Positions 17,723-26,538 of a stretch of DNA of 64,000 bases are shown here, in pieces (positions within the stretch are counted from its first letter, which is position 1; each line of letters starts with the position of its first letter). The notes below the pieces were generated by a model. That model was not told the origin of the DNA. It worked only from the letters and a program-made list of their open reading frames with translations, and made no database searches. Position numbers and translations under genes: made by a program. The stretch lies in NCBI GenBank assembly GCA_963811335.1, contig CAWERB010000022.1:124001-188000 (forward strand), given 5' to 3'. Origin of the DNA: Trebonia sp963811335 (GTDB lineage: Bacteria > Actinomycetota > Actinomycetes > Streptosporangiales > Streptosporangiaceae).

Positions 17723-18530
17723 TCAGGCGTCGCGCAGGCGGAGGACGGCCGCGCCGAGCACGAGCGCGCCAAGCGCCCACAGGGCGGTGACGCCGAGGCC
17801 CTGCCACGGGGTGAGCGGCAGGGCGTCCAGTCCGACCGTGGCCTGGACGTACAGGCCGGCCGTCATCGGGGCGACCTGCTCAAGGTGACGGGCGAGCACG
17901 TGGTCGGGGATGACCGCGGACATGATCGGGAACAGCAGGAGCAGGCCGAGCACGAGGCCGATGCCGGCGGCCGCGTCGCGGACCGCGGCGGTGACGCCGA
18001 AGGCGAGCAGGGCGATCAGCGTGAGGTACAGGACGCTGCCGCAGGCGGCGCGCAGGTCGGCGCCGTTAGCCGAGGGACAGCGCAATGAAGCCGTTCGCCG
18101 CGGACAGCCCGTTGCCCGGCAGGATCAGCGCGCCGGCGAGCACCGAGCCGCCCACCGCGAGCACCCCCGCCGCGAACGCGGCGGCGGCGACGATCAGGGC
18201 CTTCGAGCAGAACGCGGTGAACGGCGGGGCACCGCGGTCAGGGTGAGGCGGATCATGCCGTTGCCGTACTCGCCGCCGATGGCGAGCACGGCGAGCAGGG
18301 CGACGATCACTTGGCCGAGGTAGACGCCCGTCGAGGCCGAGGCGGGCCGGGTCCGCGCCGGTCAGCCGGGCGGTGCAGGCGCCGGGCGGGCAGTGGAAGT
18401 CGGCGGCCGTGGCCGCGCTCACCGTCACGGTGAGCGCGGCCACGGCGAGCAGCAGCCACCAGCTGCCCGCCAGGGTGCGGAACTTCGTCCACTCCGCGTG
18501 CAGTGCGTCGGTCGACGAGGCGCCGGCCAT
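17723..18530 (-). pseudogene. ABC-2 type permease subunit, broken by three frame changes
   Basis: Membrane subunit of the exporter whose ATPase lies at 20146-21134. It starts at ATG 18530, overlapping the stop of the upstream permease (ATGA), with DALHAEWTKFRTLAGSWWLL, the typical opening of actinobacterial ABC-2 permeases. The frame then shifts near 18335 (continuing TGVYLGQVIVALLAVLAIGG, EYGNGMIRLTL), near 18230 (FCSKALIVAAAAFAAGVLAV) and near 18070 (VLYLTLIALLAFGVTAAVRD). The last part ends LWALGALVLGAAVLRLRDA at 17723. All pieces are conserved and in order, so indels in the assembly are the likely cause. Confidence 0.75.
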
Positions 18531-20149
18531 CAGGCGTCCCGGCGGCGCAGCAGGCAGGCGGCCAGGGCAAGCGCCGCCGCGGTCCAGGCGGCGAGCACCG
18601 CCAGGCCGGCCCACCCCGGCAGCGGGAAGTAGCCGGAGAAGGGCGCGTAGAACATGCTGACCTGGCCGTAGGCCGGGTACGGCTGCTGCAGCGCGAACCC
18701 GGCGGCCGGCATGATCCGCAGCAGCCAGTCCCCCGCGCTCAGCGGGACGGCCGCGAACACCGCGAGGAAGTACGGGACCACGATCACCATGACGGCGACC
18801 GCGACCGTGGCCGCGCCGCGGCGCACGATGACCGCGATGGCCATGGCGAGCACCGCGAAGAACGCCGCGAGTACCCCGGTGCCGATGATCACCCTGGCCT
18901 CGGCCGTACCGGAGATCGGGAACGCGTAGGCGCCCCTGGCCCGGGTGATCGCCTCGCCCGCGAGCACCGCCACGGCCGCGCCGATCAAACCGACGAGGAA
19001 GCCGGCCGCGGCGACGACCACCGCCTTGGCCGCGAGCACGCGCCCTCGCGAAGGGGTCGCCGCGAACGTCAGCCGGATCAGCCCGCGCCGGTACTCGGCG
19101 GTGACGAACAGCGCGGCGATCACCACCAGCGCGATCAGGCCGGCGAACGTGCCGACGAGGTAGTCGCTGACCGTCACCGCGGGGTCCGCCTCGCCGCCGT
19201 GCCCGGACGGGATCGGCGCGATGTCGCCCTGTCCGGTCACGGTGTACTGGCCGTCCGCCTGGCGGTATCCCCCGATACCCGGCATCTCAGGCGGGCCGAC
19301 ATACCCGCCAGCCCACGCGGACCGCCCCGCCGTCCAGCCGCCCGCCGTGACGAGGCGGTCGAAGACCGCCGTGTCCTGGCTGGGGCTGCTGAAGCTGTTG
19401 GTCCCGCCGCCGAAGCCCTCGCCTACATGCACGGCGTAGTCGGGGGACGCGGTGAACAAGCCAACCTGCGCCGTCGGCGGGAGGCTCGCCAGGGTGACAG
19501 TGCCGACTCGCGCCCAGTGCGCGCCGTCGGCCGAGTCGGAGCCGGTGATCACGTCGCCGGACCTGGCCAGCCGCAGCCATCGCGGGTTCGCGGCCCCGAC
19601 CGGGCCGGCCATTCCCGCGGTGTCGCCGTTGTAGTTCCACTGCATGCGCACGCCGTGGCCGCCCGTCACCATGATCGCCGCGTACGCGGAGCCCTGGGTG
19701 AGGTTCTCCTTGATGATGAGGCCGGCCTTGGCCCACGGCACGACGCCTGGGATGTCAGTGGAATAGTCGCTGTTGTAGGGCCCGTGCGGCGGCGGCATCC
19801 GTCCGGTCAGCGAGGTCACCCGGACGGTGACGCTGCCGTCGCCGGGCAGCGGCTGGCGGACGAAGTAGAAGCTGTCGTTCACCGGCTCGCCGCCCGGGCC
19901 GAGGAGGAAGGACAGGCCGCCGCCGCAGCTTCCGCTGCTCGGCTGCCCGGCGGAGCCGACCGCCTGGCAGGCGGACTGCCCGCCGGCCGAGGCGGCCAGC
20001 CCCAGGCCGGCCATCGCCAGCACGGCGATCAGCGCGCCGATGACCCAGCCGCGCACCGTGCGGAACTTGGTCCACTCCGCGCGCACCGTCTGCGCGAAGC
20101 CGTCCCGGCCGGGGGCGGCCGGGGAGCGGTAGGGCGCGGTCGCGGTCAT
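18530..20149 (-). CDS. ABC-2 type permease with inserted extracytoplasmic concanavalin-like domain
   Basis: 539-residue permease. The start is MTATAPYRSPAAPG at 20149, overlapping the ATPase stop. Residues about 20-55 are cytoplasmic EWTKFRTVRG plus TM1 (WVIGALIAVLAMAGLGLAAS). Residues about 60-285 form a soluble domain that resembles DUF1349/beta-xylosidase-type jelly rolls: VPWAKAGLIIKENLTQGSAY, AAIMVTGGHGVRMQWNYNGD, PRWLRLARSGDVITGSDSAD, GAHWARVGTVTLASLP, VGLFTASP. Five more hydrophobic segments follow from about residue 310, with EYRRGLIRLTFAATPSRGRV in between. The big loop between TM1 and TM2 faces outside and could bind a saccharide or the exported substrate; this is inference. Confidence 0.85.
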   Translation of the reverse strand: MTATAPYRSPAAPGRDGFAQTVRAEWTKFRTVRGWVIGALIAVLAMAGLGLAASAGGQSACQAVGSAGQPSSGSCGGGLSFLLGPGGEPVNDSFYFVRQPLPGDGSVTVRVTSLTGRMPPPHGPYNSDYSTDIPGVVPWAKAGLIIKENLTQGSAYAAIMVTGGHGVRMQWNYNGDTAGMAGPVGAANPRWLRLARSGDVITGSDSADGAHWARVGTVTLASLPPTAQVGLFTASPDYAVHVGEGFGGGTNSFSSPSQDTAVFDRLVTAGGWTAGRSAWAGGYVGPPEMPGIGGYRQADGQYTVTGQGDIAPIPSGHGGEADPAVTVSDYLVGTFAGLIALVVIAALFVTAEYRRGLIRLTFAATPSRGRVLAAKAVVVAAAGFLVGLIGAAVAVLAGEAITRARGAYAFPISGTAEARVIIGTGVLAAFFAVLAMAIAVIVRRGAATVAVAVMVIVVPYFLAVFAAVPLSAGDWLLRIMPAAGFALQQPYPAYGQVSMFYAPFSGYFPLPGWAGLAVLAAWTAAALALAACLLRRRDA

Positions 20150-21134
20150 GCCGACACCCCCGCCTCGCCGGCGCTGTGGAATTCGCCCGCGTGCTGTTGT
20201 CCCCCGGGGGGGCGACCCCCGTACCCCCCGAATGAAAGTCCACCGCGTCCCTGGTGAGCTCCATGTACGCCTCTTCCAGGGTCGCCCGGTGGGCGCTAAC
20301 CTCGCTGAAGGGGACATGGCCGGCGGTCAGGACGGCCACCACTCGTTCTGGCGACAGGCTGGACACCGTCAGCGTGTCCGGCGCGGTCGCGGCGACCTCA
20401 GCCCCGGCATTGGCCAGCGCCGTCATGGCCTCGGTGAGCGCCGGCGTGCGGAGCCGCACGCGGTCGCCCGAGGCGGCGGCGATGAGGTCGGCGACCGGGC
20501 GGTCGGCGATGACCTTGCCGCGGCCGATGACGACCAGGTGGCCGGCGGTGTCCTGCAGCTCGCTCATCAGGTGGCTCGACACGAGGACGGCACGGCCCTC
20601 GCGGGCGAGGTCGCGCAGGAAGCCGCGCATCCAGGCGATGCCCTCGGGGTCCATGCCGTTGAACGGCTCGTCCATCATGATGACCGGCGGGTCGCCGAGC
20701 AGCGCGGCGGCGATGCCGAGGCGCTGCCGCATGCCGAGTGAGTAGCCGCCGGCCTTGCGCTTCTTGACCTCGCTGAGACCGGACAGGGCCAGTACCTCAT
20801 CGACGCGGCGCGCGCTCAGGCCCTGGGAGTGCGCCAGCCACAGCAGGTGGTTGCGCGCGGAGCGGCTCGGCTGCAGCGCGCCTGCGTCGAGCAGCGCGCC
20901 GATGTGCCGCAGCGGCCGGCGCAGCGCGGCGTAGGGGCGGCCGCCGATCGTCGCCGTGCCCGCGTCCGCCGCGTCGAGGCCGAGTATGACGCGCATGGTG
21001 GTGGACTTGCCGGCCCCGTTCGGGCCGACGAAGCCGGTGACCTGGCCGGGCGCGACGGTGAACGTCATGCCGTCGAGGGCCGTCGCCGGGCCGAACCGCT
21101 TGCGCAGCCCGGCGACTTCGATGGTTGCTTCCAT
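20146..21134 (-). CDS. ABC transporter ATP-binding protein (DrrA/CcmA-type exporter)
   Basis: ATPase of the exporter encoded with the two following permeases. Walker A GFVGPNGAGKST, the signature YSLGMRQRLGIAAAL, Walker B PPVIMMDEPFNGMDP and the switch histidine in VLVSSHLMSELQ are all present. The C-terminal part has the small domain of ABC-2 exporter ATPases. The reading frame runs on past 20146 into the next gene because of an indel in the G/C run near 20203-20227. In the shifted frame it ends GEFHSAGEAGVSA with TGA at 20146-20148, overlapping the ATG of the permease, which is the normal arrangement. The divergent two-component system probably controls or senses with this exporter. Confidence 0.9.
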
Positions 21135-21307
21135 GGTGGATCACGCTACGGCCGGCCGGCGGCCGGGGTCGTCACGCCGCAGAGCGGTCTTCCCCGCTCC
21201 CCTTCCTGCAGCACAGAACGGGGGCGTGGTCCCCCGTGCGAGCTACGGGCCTCTCCCGGGCGGGGGTGACGCGAACGAGGGTGATGCCCGGCGACAATGG
21301 GACTGAC

Positions 21308-22679
21308 ATGGGGAATGGACGTGGCATGTGGCAGGCGCGACTGGCGCGGCTCGCGGCCGCCCGATACGCGCGGGCGGCCGGCGTCGCGCTGCTCGCCGCC
21401 GCCGCGGTCGGCCAGGTGGTCGCGCAGGTGGTCGCGCAGACGCAGCGGGACAGCTTCCCTGCGGTGCTTGCCGTGGGGCACGCGCTGGCGCTCGCCCTGC
21501 TCGCGCTGGTCGCCACGGTGCCGCTCGCGTTCTTCCGGCCCGCCATGGCCGCGCTTGCGGTCACCTTCGGCAACGCGGTGGCGCTCGCCTCGTTCGGGCA
21601 GGTGACGGGGGCCGGCATGGCCGCCGAGCTGATCGCGGTCTGCTGGCTCGGGCTGGCCGGCGCGAGCTTTGACCTGCGCGCGGTGCGCTGGCTCAAGGGG
21701 CGGCACCTGGCCGTGGGGCTTGCCCTGCCGTTCCTGGTGATCGCGCTGACCCGGGGCGGCTGGGCGGCGGTGTTCCTCGCGTGCGCCGTGCCCGTCGCGG
21801 CCGGCCTTGGCATCCTGGCCTGGGCAGAGCGGCTGGCGCGGACCAGGAGCGCGGCGGGCGAGGCGCTCGCGGACACGCTGCTCGCGCACACCGCGCGCGG
21901 CGAGCGGGCGCGGATCGCGCGCGAACTGCACGACGTGGTCGCGCACCACATCTCGATGATCGCGGTGCTCGCCGAGACCGGGCGGCTGACCACGCCCGGG
22001 CTGCCAGAAGCGGGCGCGCGACGGTTCACCGAGATCGGCGACACCGCGCGGGCGGGGCTGACCGAGATGCGGCGGCTGCTCGGCGTGCTGCGGGAGGACG
22101 CGGTGGCGGCCGAGGAGGCGGCAGGACGGCACGGGCGCCGCGGACGCCGCGGCCGGCGGATCGCGCGCCGAGCCGTCAGCCGCAGCCGGGGCTCGCTCAG
22201 CTCACCGAGCTGGTCGACGCGGCACGGGACGCGTCGCTCGCGGGGACCCGGCTGATCATCTCCGGCCCGGTCACGCCGCTCGACCCGGGCGTCGAGCTCG
22301 CCGCCTACCGCATCGTGCAGGAGGCGCTGACCAACGCCAGGCGGCACGCCCCGGGGGCGGCGGTTGACGTCGAGCTGCGCTACTCGGCCGAGTGGCTGCG
22401 GCTGCGGGTCAGGGACAACGGGCCAGGCCGGGACGGCCTAAATGGGGGCCGGAGGGGCGGCGGTGACGGGACCGCCGTCCTGGATTGCCGCAGCGGGATC
22501 GCAGTGGGGCCGCGGGCGGCGGGCACGGCCTGGCCGGGATGCGGGAGCGGGCGTTCTCCGTGGGCGGCTCGCTGTACGCCGGGATCGCGCCGGGCGGCGG
22601 GTTCCTCGTCGAGGCCGTGCTGCCCGCGGACCGGGACGCAAGCCGGGCCTCCCGTGCCTGGACGGGGCGGGCGGCCTAG
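21308..22679 (+). CDS. NarL-type sensor histidine kinase, two frame breaks
   Basis: Membrane histidine kinase of the HisKA_3 class. Four or five hydrophobic segments at the N-terminus (AGVALLAAAAVGQVVAQVVA, ALALALLALVATVPLAFF) are followed by the dimerisation and phosphoacceptor motif ERARIARELHDVVAHHISMI. The frame shifts near 22160. The N-box AAYRIVQEALTNARRHAPGA and RVRDNGPG then read in a second frame, and a further shift between 22440 and 22500 leads to GHGLAGMRERAFSVGGSLYA and the stop at 22679. All boxes are present, so the protein is probably intact in the organism. It precedes its response regulator by 16 bp. Confidence 0.85.
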
Positions 22680-22695
22680 TGGGCGGAGCGAGCCG

Positions 22696-23463
22696 ATGAG
22701 CGGGCAGCCGATCGCGATCGTGGTCGCCGATGACCACGAGGTGGTGCGGGCCGGGTTCGCCGCGCTGCTCGGCACTCAGCCCGACTTCACCGTGCTCGGC
22801 ACGGCGGCGGACGGCGCCGCGGCGGTGCGGGTCTGCCGGGAGCTGCGCCCCGACGTGGTGCTGATGGACGTGCGGATGCCGGGCACCGACGGGATCGAGG
22901 CGACGCGGCAGCTCATCGGGGAGGCGAGCGTTTCCGCCGATGCACCAGGCGGCACTCGAGCAGGGCGCGGCAGCCCAGGTGGGGTCGGGGCCGACGGCGG
23001 CGCCTGGACGCCCAAGGTGCTGATCCTGACTACCTTCGACCTGGACGAGTACGTCTTCGACGCGCTGCGTGCGGGCGCCAGCGGATTCCTGCTCAAGGAC
23101 GCGACCGCGGAGCGGCTGTTCGACGCGGTCCGTGTGGTCGCGGCCGGCGAGGCGCTGCTCGCCCCTGGGTTGACCCGGCGGCTGATCAGCGAGTTCGCCC
23201 GGCTGCAGCCGCCAGCGGCTGCAGCCGGGCCAGCGGCCGCCGACCGTCCGGGAGCGCTCACCGCGCTCACCCCGCGGGAGACTGAGGTGCTGCGCCTAGT
23301 CGCCGAGGGCTTGTCCAACAACGAGATCGCCGTACGGCTCGTGGTCACCGAGGAGACGGTGAAGACCCACGTCAGCCGGATCCTGGCCAAGCTCGGCCTG
23401 CGTGACAGGACCCAGGCGGTGGTGGTCGCCTACGAGTCCGGCCTCGTCGTCCCCGGCCGCTAG
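22696..23463 (+). CDS. LuxR/NarL-family response regulator
   Basis: 255-residue partner of the kinase just upstream. The receiver has IAIVVADDHEVVRAGF, the phosphoacceptor Asp in DVVLMDVRMPGTDG, the switch Thr in LILTTFDLDEY and Lys in GFLLKDA. A Gly-rich insertion of about 25 residues sits between the second half of the receiver helices (around residue 80-105), which is longer than usual. The C-terminal HTH is LTPRETEVLRLVAEGLSNNE, then VTEETVKTHVSRILAKLGL. The start is ATG 22696. The divergent ABC exporter is the obvious candidate target. Confidence 0.95.
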   Translation: MSGQPIAIVVADDHEVVRAGFAALLGTQPDFTVLGTAADGAAAVRVCRELRPDVVLMDVRMPGTDGIEATRQLIGEASVSADAPGGTRAGRGSPGGVGADGGAWTPKVLILTTFDLDEYVFDALRAGASGFLLKDATAERLFDAVRVVAAGEALLAPGLTRRLISEFARLQPPAAAAGPAAADRPGALTALTPRETEVLRLVAEGLSNNEIAVRLVVTEETVKTHVSRILAKLGLRDRTQAVVVAYESGLVVPGR

Positions 23464-23494
23464 GCGGGCGGACGCCGAGCCGGGGGTGGCGGGG

Positions 23495-23968
23495 TCAGTC
23501 GCTCTCGTTCGGGATGGCTACCTTGATGCCCTGGGCGGCGAGTACCCGCGCGCTGATCGCGCCGAGTTGCTCGAATTCCTCCTTGGTGAGGGCGTTGACA
23601 AGTAGCTCGCGGACGGCGGTGACGTGGCCGGGGGCGGTGGCGAGTACCTTCTGCCGGCCTTCGTCGGTGAGGACGGCGTTGATGAAGCGGCCGTCGCCTG
23701 GGCAGGGCTCGCGGCGGACCCAGCCCCTGGCCTCGAGGCGGCTGACGACGTGGCTCAGCCGGGACAGCGAACTGCTCGCGATCGCCGCGAGCTCGCTCAT
23801 CCGCAGCGTCCGGTTCGGGGATTCCGACAGGCCGGACAGGACGAGGTAGTCGAAGTTGGTGATGCCCGCGTCCCGCTGCAGCTGGGCGTCGAGGGCGGCG
23901 GGCAGGCGCAGCAGCAGGGCGATGAAGGGGCGCCAGGCCGCCTGCTGTTCATCGGTGAGCCACTCCAT
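23495..23968 (-). CDS. MarR family transcriptional regulator
   Basis: 157-residue winged-helix repressor. NFDYLVLSGLSESPNRTLRM, then SELAAIASSSLSRLSHVVSR and LEARGWVRREPCPGDGRFIN with the DGR wing are typical. It is divergent from the dioxygenase gene at 24111, and the gap between them holds two matching TTGA-N4-TCAA sites, so autoregulation and control of the dioxygenase are likely. Ligand unknown; phenolic or electrophile sensing is common in the family. Confidence 0.93.
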   Translation of the reverse strand: MEWLTDEQQAAWRPFIALLLRLPAALDAQLQRDAGITNFDYLVLSGLSESPNRTLRMSELAAIASSSLSRLSHVVSRLEARGWVRREPCPGDGRFINAVLTDEGRQKVLATAPGHVTAVRELLVNALTKEEFEQLGAISARVLAAQGIKVAIPNESD

Positions 23969-23991
23969 GGCTTATATTCTAGGGCATTTGG

Positions 23992-24038
23992 TTGATGCTT
24001 CAATGACGACTGTCGATGATGTATAGTTGAAGCATCAA
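23992..24038. promoter_or_regulatory. Paired MarR operator candidates
   Basis: TTGATGCTTCAA (23992-24003) and TTGAAGCATCAA (24027-24038) are exact reverse complements of each other, and each is itself of the form TTGA-N4-TCAA. Their centres are 35 bp apart, between the divergent MarR and dioxygenase genes. Confidence 0.75.
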
Positions 24039-24039
24039 G

Positions 24040-24094
24040 TTCGTTGACAGTGGAGGAAGGCTGATTCGTTGACAGTGCTGATTCGTTGACAGTG
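24040..24094. repeat. TTCGTTGACAGTG repeated three times
   Basis: Copies start at 24040, 24065 and 24082; the last two belong to a perfect 17-bp tandem repeat (CTGATTCGTTGACAGTG). Each contains a TTGACA hexamer like a -35 box. They lie directly upstream of the dioxygenase ribosome site. Confidence 0.85.
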
Positions 24095-24110
24095 CTGAGT
24101 GGAGGCGGTC

Positions 24111-24995
24111 ATGGCCGGGCGCTCAATCTTCGACCCGCTGGTTCCGGCGGGCGCGTACGACTCGTTCGTGACCGAGGCGGGTCCGCGGTCGGCGGCGCAG
24201 CGCCGCTGGGAGCCGTCGGACGGGGCGCTGCCCGCGCTCTACATCGGCCACGGAGCGCCGCCGCTGCTCGACGACTCGACGTGGATGGGGCAGCTGGCCG
24301 CCTGGACGCACGCCATGCCCAAGCCGCGGGCGGTGCTGATCGTCTCCGCGCACTGGGAGGCGGCGCCGCTGATGCTGTCCGCGCCCGGCGCCGGCACGCG
24401 GCTGGTGTACGACTTCGGCGGCTTCCAGCACCGCTATTACACGCTGACCTACCCCACCCCGGACGCGTCCGCGCTGGCCGCGGAGGTGGCCGCGCTGATG
24501 CCGCTCGCTGCGCCCGCGCACCAGCACCCGAGCCGCGGGCTCGACCACGGGGCCTGGGTGCCGCTCAAGGTCATGTACCCGCTCGCCGACGTGCCGGTGC
24601 TGCAGATGTCGATCCCGACCGCCGACCCGCTGAAGCTCCTCGCCCTCGGGGCGCGGCTGAAGCCGCTGCGGGAGACCGGGGTGCTGGTCATCGGGTCCGG
24701 GTTCCTCACCCACGGGCTGCCCTTCGTGACGCGGGCGATGATCACCGAGAACGCCGTGCCCGGCTGGTCGGCGGACTTCGACGTCTGGGCGGCCGAGGCG
24801 CTGGCCCGGGGCGACGTGGAGACCCTGGCGAACTTCCGGCGCGCGCCCGGGATGCCGTACGCGCACCCGACGGCGGACCACTTCCTGCCGCTGTTCGTGA
24901 CGCTCGGCGCGGCGACGGACCCGTCCGCGCCCGCCGCGACGGTCATCGACGGGTACTGGATGGGATTCGCGAAGCGGTCCGTCCAGGTCAGCTGA
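24111..24995 (+). CDS. LigB/DODA-type class III extradiol ring-cleavage dioxygenase
   Basis: 294-residue Zn/Fe(II)-dependent protein of the DODA/YgiD group. PALYIGHGAPPLL near the N-terminus carries the first metal histidine, VLIVSAHWEAAPLML the second, and SRGLDHGAWVPLKVMYP and GSGFLTHGLPF hold the remaining conserved histidines. The start is ATG 24111 behind GTGGAGG; the GTG at 24099 is that ribosome site. The family cleaves catechols such as DOPA, but bacterial members often have unknown substrates. Paired MarR operators precede it and an HpaB-type hydroxylase lies convergently downstream, 10 bp away, which fits hydroxylation followed by ring cleavage. Confidence 0.9.
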   Translation: MAGRSIFDPLVPAGAYDSFVTEAGPRSAAQRRWEPSDGALPALYIGHGAPPLLDDSTWMGQLAAWTHAMPKPRAVLIVSAHWEAAPLMLSAPGAGTRLVYDFGGFQHRYYTLTYPTPDASALAAEVAALMPLAAPAHQHPSRGLDHGAWVPLKVMYPLADVPVLQMSIPTADPLKLLALGARLKPLRETGVLVIGSGFLTHGLPFVTRAMITENAVPGWSADFDVWAAEALARGDVETLANFRRAPGMPYAHPTADHFLPLFVTLGAATDPSAPAATVIDGYWMGFAKRSVQVS

Positions 24996-25004
24996 GCCCG
25001 GCGA

Positions 25005-26456
25005 TTAGTCGCCGGCGAGGAAGTCCCTGACCCGGGTGACGTACGGCGACTTATCGTAACTGGCCGCGTAGGCGATCGCGGTGCGCACCGGGTCGCCGAA
25101 GAAGTAGTACTCATACAGCGCCTGACGGCTGGCGAACGCCGACGAGCAGGTGTCCCAGACCAGGCGGAACAGCCTTACCCTGTCCGCGCCGGACAGGGCG
25201 GCCGCCTGCAGGTAGGTGTCGATGTCGGCGGCGGCGTTCCCCAGGACGTCCGCCTCGGTCGGTATCGCCATCAGCCCGGAGGCGGCCAGCTTGCGCAGGA
25301 TGTCAGGGAAGCGCTGGTAGAGCTTGGGGTAGAGGTTGCGGGCGGTGTTGAGCGGCGGCCAGGCCGGGGTGAGCACGCCGTAGGAGTTGACCGACGCGTC
25401 GGCCTCGGCGGACCGGCCGAGCGCGCGCAGCGTCTCCAGGGTGGTGATGATCTCCGCGAGGTCCCCCTGGACATGCTGGAACTGGCCGATGCCGATCGAG
25501 TCGATGAGCAGCGTCGTCAGCCCGAGCACGAACTCGGTCTTGGCCGTGGTGCGGGTGATCACCTGGTGGGTCATGTGCTGCAGCGCGTCGGTCTTCGTGT
25601 AGAAGCCATTGCACAGCTCAGGGTCGCCGAGGGTGAAGCAGCGCTCGTAGGGGACCTTCACGTCGTCGAAGACCACCACCGCGTCGGACTCATCGAACCG
25701 GGAGCCGAGCGGGTGGTCGTAGTGCGAGCGGCCGTAGTCGAACGGCTCGCGGGCGATGAACCGCAGGCCGGGCGCGTCGGTGGGGACGGCGAACGCGAAC
25801 GAGTACGGCTTGTCCTCCGGCGTGCCGCGCAGCACCGTCGACGGGAAGACAAGCAGCTCGTCGGCGAACGGGCCGATGGTGGCGAGCATCCGGGCGCCGC
25901 GCACCACGATCCCGTCGTCGTCTTCCCGCACCACGTGCGCCATCAGCGCGCCGCCGCCCTGCTGGCTGCCGGCCACGGCGCGGTTCGCCTGCGGCGGGAT
26001 GAGGGTGTGCGTGCACAGCAGGTCCTGTTCGCGGACCATCTCGTAATAGGCGGCGACGTTGCGGGAGAAGGCGGTGTCGGCCTGCCCGAACCAGTCGGCG
26101 GCCGACGCCAGTGCCATCAGCGCGCTGTTCAGGTAGTCGCCGGTCCGGCCGAGCAGGCCGAACGACGCGTCCGCCCATACCTTGAACGCCTGGCGCCGCT
26201 TGACCAGGTCCCCGGCGGTACGAGGTACGAGGAACGAGGTGGCCACCGGATCCCCGCTGGACGGGGAGGGGTAGGTAAGGACGTCCCTGTGCTCCGGGGC
26301 GTGCTGCATGTCGAACAGCGCCGCGTAGGTCCGCACCACTGCTCCGAACGCCGGGTGCGACGCGATGTCGCCGGTCAGCGTCTCGCCCTGGATCTCCACG
26401 TGCCTGCGGGTGCTGGCCAGCCGCTGCAGGAACTCCCTGCCGGTCCGTGCGGGCAT
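25005..26456 (-). CDS. 4-hydroxyphenylacetate 3-monooxygenase (HpaB) family hydroxylase
   Basis: FADH2-using hydroxylase, oxygenase component of a two-component system; 483 residues, the normal HpaB length. TGREFLQRLASTRRHVEIQG at the N-terminus, then THTLIPPQANRAV, VVRGARMLATIGPFADELLV, REPFDYGRSHYDHPLGSRFD, AVVVFDDVKVPYERCF and the C-terminal FASRQALYEYYFFGDPVRTA are family hallmarks. The start is MPARTGREF at 26456, behind GAGGGG. The flavin reductase (HpaC) is not in the window. Substrate is likely a phenol; homologues also act in natural-product tailoring, so catabolic use is inference. Confidence 0.92.
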   Translation of the reverse strand: MPARTGREFLQRLASTRRHVEIQGETLTGDIASHPAFGAVVRTYAALFDMQHAPEHRDVLTYPSPSSGDPVATSFLVPRTAGDLVKRRQAFKVWADASFGLLGRTGDYLNSALMALASAADWFGQADTAFSRNVAAYYEMVREQDLLCTHTLIPPQANRAVAGSQQGGGALMAHVVREDDDGIVVRGARMLATIGPFADELLVFPSTVLRGTPEDKPYSFAFAVPTDAPGLRFIAREPFDYGRSHYDHPLGSRFDESDAVVVFDDVKVPYERCFTLGDPELCNGFYTKTDALQHMTHQVITRTTAKTEFVLGLTTLLIDSIGIGQFQHVQGDLAEIITTLETLRALGRSAEADASVNSYGVLTPAWPPLNTARNLYPKLYQRFPDILRKLAASGLMAIPTEADVLGNAAADIDTYLQAAALSGADRVRLFRLVWDTCSSAFASRQALYEYYFFGDPVRTAIAYAASYDKSPYVTRVRDFLAGD

Positions 26457-26538
26457 TGGCAAACCCCTCTTCCCAGTTGAGTCTTCCCCTGACCGTAATA
26501 TCACGGGCCACCATGCATACTGTCACCGTGAAGACGCA

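Noticed and set aside
19755..20146. C-terminal extension of the ABC ATPase into the permease gene
   Set aside because: It results from a frame error in a G/C run; the other frame gives a normal stop overlapping the permease start.
18503..20257. Plus-strand reading of 584 codons opposite the ABC permease
   Set aside because: Composition is Arg/Gly/His-rich with no motifs, while the minus strand has a clear permease.
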